Shown here one piece after another: positions 62,098 to 64,000 of a stretch of 64,000 nt of DNA (position 1 is the first letter of the stretch; the number at the start of each line of letters is the position of its first letter). The translations under genes were made by a program, and so were the position numbers. The notes beneath the pieces are model-generated. The model searched no databases. It was given only the letters and a program-made list of their open reading frames with translations, and was not told the origin of the DNA. This stretch comes from an uncultured Eubacteriales bacterium (GTDB lineage: Bacteria; Bacillota; Clostridia; Christensenellales; CAG-917): NCBI GenBank assembly GCA_900549225.1, contig URNP01000005.1, forward strand, positions 1 to 64,000, written 5' to 3'.

Positions 62098-62228
62098 CGG
62101 GCTGTGACAGCGCCCAAGATAAATCCTCGTTCCCCGCTTTTATAGATAAGATTCGATAGGAGACGATATCCCCAACCCGAATGCGACGTGTTGAAAAAGG
62201 TCGCAAACCGAGTGGGGATATTTTTATT
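62098..62228 (+). ncRNA. Structured intergenic RNA ending in a terminator
   Basis: GGGCTG/CAGCGCCC hairpin (62099-62115), about 50 bases of linker, then a long hairpin: ATATCCCCA (62166-62174) with TGGGGATAT (62213-62221), inner GCGAC (62183-62187) with GTCGC (62200-62204), followed by TTTTTATT. The 3' part is a strong terminator; the whole could be a small RNA or an attenuator of the gene at 62273. Confidence 0.55.
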
Positions 62229-62272
62229 CTCCGCTACGGAAAATCTATTTATAAGAACTAGGAGAAATTTAT

Positions 62273-62572
62273 ATGAAAACATTTACAGCAATCAGAGAAG
62301 ATCTGAAAAATATAAGATATTATTATGCGCGTCGTGACGAAATGGCGCAAAAGGCAAAAATTCTCGGCGAATGTACTGTGTCAAAAACCGCGGAAGAATA
62401 TAACGAAGTGGTTCGTCAAGCACCGCCAAAACTTTACGAATTGTACTATTGTATGTACATTGAAAACAATACGCAGGAATCGGCAGCAGAGAAGTACGGA
62501 TATGCCAGAGAGCATGTCACAAGACTTAACAAGCAATTGTTACGTTTTATTCAAAATCATCTTATAGCATAA
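62273..62572 (+). CDS. Small HTH protein, sigma-region-4 or phage-regulator like
   Basis: 99 residues, ATG behind AGGAG. Helical throughout; the C-terminal TQESAAEKYGYAREHVTRLN reads as a helix-turn-helix like sigma region 4 or small phage late-gene regulators (ArpU-like). Followed after 11 bases by another small gene, probably in one transcript. Confidence 0.6.
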   Translation: MKTFTAIREDLKNIRYYYARRDEMAQKAKILGECTVSKTAEEYNEVVRQAPPKLYELYYCMYIENNTQESAAEKYGYAREHVTRLNKQLLRFIQNHLIA

Positions 62573-62583
62573 GGAGAAAGACA

Positions 62584-62832
62584 ATGGAAGAATTTATCCC
62601 GGATTTTATATTGCAGGCAGACAACGTGTATAGAACGAGAAACTATATCGTAAAGCAAAGATTGGAATATATTGAAAACACGACGGAAGATAACGTCATA
62701 ATAAGCTATGACACTTTCTACAAACGCACAAGGCTTAGAGATAAGCAGTATATGATTATGTACGGTGATAAACATCACCCGAACGGTAAGCGTATGCCGA
62801 GTACAACTTATACAAGAGTGTACATCGATTAA
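62584..62832 (+). CDS. Small hypothetical protein
   Basis: 82 residues, ATG behind AAGGAG. Rich in Tyr, Arg and Lys (RTRNYIVKQRLEYIENTTED, KHHPNGKRMPSTTY), no membrane segment, no family recognised. Second gene of the small operon starting at 62273. Confidence 0.55.
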   Translation: MEEFIPDFILQADNVYRTRNYIVKQRLEYIENTTEDNVIISYDTFYKRTRLRDKQYMIMYGDKHHPNGKRMPSTTYTRVYID

Positions 62833-62848
62833 CTTAATTTCAGTTTTT

Positions 62849-62876
62849 ATTGGCTCTCAATTTTTTGGGAGCCAAT
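62849..62876. other. Hairpin between convergent genes
   Basis: ATTGGCTC (62849-62856) pairs with GAGCCAAT (62869-62876), with CAA/TTG inside. Neither strand has a strong T-run after it, but its position between two converging stops suggests a terminator. Confidence 0.5.
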
Positions 62877-62880
62877 GTAT

Positions 62881-64000
62881 TTATTCTATAATTAGTTCTC
62901 CTGTAAAAATCTCTGGAGAATGTTTGGAATTAATTTCATATTTTATAGATTTTGGTGCTTTTTTGAAAAACAACCGAGATGGGAAGAACATCTTTGTATG
63001 TTGTTTTAGGTATTTAATATTAAAACATAAGACATCTTCATAGTCATTCTCTCTTATATCATAACAGAAAATACTCGAGATTTCATTGTTATAATCTCGT
63101 TGCAATTCTTTTATATGTTTAGCGTAATCTGCGCCATAAAATGATGATATAGACGAGGTTTTGGGCATAAATTGATAGTAACTATACGTATCAATATCTG
63201 GTGTTTTTTCATCCATAAATAAACTATATAGTAAATCTTCAGATACTATTGTTTCCAAAATACTATTGTCAGGAATGGGAATTTCATTGGGCATAACGAT
63301 TTTATTTTTTTCAATATAGAGTTTTATATCTATATCTTCATCGAATGTTCTGCCATCATTGCTTACGACTAATGAAGTATATATGTATTTATCTATGGTT
63401 CCAAAGAAACGATACATATCATTGTAATTGTTAATTAGAGTGGACAATTCCGTTAACATGCGAAATTTATCTTTCTCATTTTTATGTCCCATTAAACCAC
63501 TGTCATTCTGTCCTAATATAAGGATGCGTTTTTTTCGTAAGTTACCTAAATTCCAAAACTCATCATCCAGAGAAATACCATGTTCTGAACAAAATGCTTG
63601 AACAACGTTCTTGTTTTTAGCAAGTATTTCTACTTTGTCAAGCTTAAGTGTATTTGTTTCATAATCTCTATTTATTTTCTCAAGATGTTCTTTGGTGAAA
63701 ATACCCGAATATGGTGCTAAATTCTCCATATTCGTTTCCGAATCGATATGTATTTCTTTGATTCTATTTATCAAAGTTATTATTTCATTTTGAATCTCTA
63801 AAACTAAAGAACCACAAAAATTAAACTGTTGCAGTTTTGCTTTGTTGTCAGGGAAAAATGATATTGCCAAATTTGGAGCATTTTTTGATACAATACTTTG
63901 GGAGCTTACTGAAATCTCGTTCCGAAAATAAAGAGATAGTGCATTTTGAAATTTTGTCCTTAAATCCTCTTTAGTGTTTGCAATATCAAATAGGGCTTTG
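62881..64000 (-). CDS. Unknown protein, 5' end beyond the window (mobile-element cargo)
   Basis: The frame is open from its stop at 62881 to the window edge, at least 372 residues, so the N-terminus is missing. The visible part is soluble, AT-rich in coding, with a helical segment (FNFCGSLVLEIQNEIITLIN) and a later alpha/beta part (KKRILILGQNDSGLMG, YIYTSLVVSNDG). I do not recognise the family. Being a large gene on its own strand inside a mobile element, it could be a defence or cargo gene; this is inference from position only. Confidence 0.6.
   Translation of the reverse strand, partial: KALFDIANTKEDLRTKFQNALSLYFRNEISVSSQSIVSKNAPNLAISFFPDNKAKLQQFNFCGSLVLEIQNEIITLINRIKEIHIDSETNMENLAPYSGIFTKEHLEKINRDYETNTLKLDKVEILAKNKNVVQAFCSEHGISLDDEFWNLGNLRKKRILILGQNDSGLMGHKNEKDKFRMLTELSTLINNYNDMYRFFGTIDKYIYTSLVVSNDGRTFDEDIDIKLYIEKNKIVMPNEIPIPDNSILETIVSEDLLYSLFMDEKTPDIDTYSYYQFMPKTSSISSFYGADYAKHIKELQRDYNNEISSIFCYDIRENDYEDVLCFNIKYLKQHTKMFFPSRLFFKKAPKSIKYEINSKHSPEIFTGELIIE

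Overview
The window looks like part of the chromosome of an uncultured Gram-positive anaerobe of the Clostridia type. The evidence is AGGAGG-type ribosome binding sites, many ATGA/TGATG start-stop overlaps, near-consensus sigma-A promoters with 17-bp spacers, a tetrahydrofolate riboswitch ahead of a fol operon, a PolA without proofreading residues next to coaE, and a LexA/Y-polymerase/YolD-like cassette. The exact taxon cannot be fixed from sequence alone.

Layout. (1) 1-16.4 kb: a 120-bp tandem repeat at the edge, a small membrane protein, then a same-strand cluster. The cluster holds a giant (about 2,875-residue) secreted, membrane-anchored repeat protein, a lipoprotein, an ABC exporter (ATPase plus permease) and a 1,091-residue secreted Ig-like/beta-helix-like protein, ending at a terminator. 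It looks like one cell-envelope system of unknown role. (2) 16.6-22.4 kb: a GPH-type sugar symporter; a MarR regulator on an apparently leaderless mRNA, overlapping a membrane M28 peptidase homologue that has lost its catalytic residues; and an FAD oxidoreductase. (3) 22.4-29.6 kb, minus strand: trkA-trkH potassium uptake followed by a membrane-anchored formylglycine-type sulfatase, and a two-gene membrane protein operon. (4) 29.7-33.4 kb: THF riboswitch, then folC-folE-folP-folBK. (5) 33.5-38.9 kb: a LOR-domain protein, a TGS-nucleoside kinase with a perfect internal 33-bp duplication, a second FAD oxidoreductase broken by one stop codon, a PflX-like radical SAM protein and a DUF1294 protein. 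(6) 39.0-50.8 kb: an attenuator-like leader with a 39-codon ORF ahead of uracil permease and upp; patatin-polA-coaE; an SDR; a MATE exporter; an apparently intact M28 paralogue; a Nudix hydrolase. (7) 50.9-56.5 kb: a DUF2461 protein and a TetR regulator divergent from feoA-feoA-feoB and a Cys-rich partner, with two identical 22-bp palindromes in the control region. (8) From tRNA-Leu (CAG) at 57.0 kb to the right edge: AT-rich mobile-element DNA with a large serine recombinase, a phased repeat array, LexA-like repressor, Y-family polymerase, YolD-like protein, small Zn-ribbon and HTH proteins, structured RNAs, and a partial unknown gene cut by the edge.

The most notable unexplained signal is a family of about 100-bp intergenic hairpins (five full copies and one half copy, 34-52.6 kb). 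Their paired arms differ between copies with compensatory changes, so structure is conserved more than sequence. Several unrelated transporters also carry long acidic cytoplasmic tails, which looks like a lineage habit.
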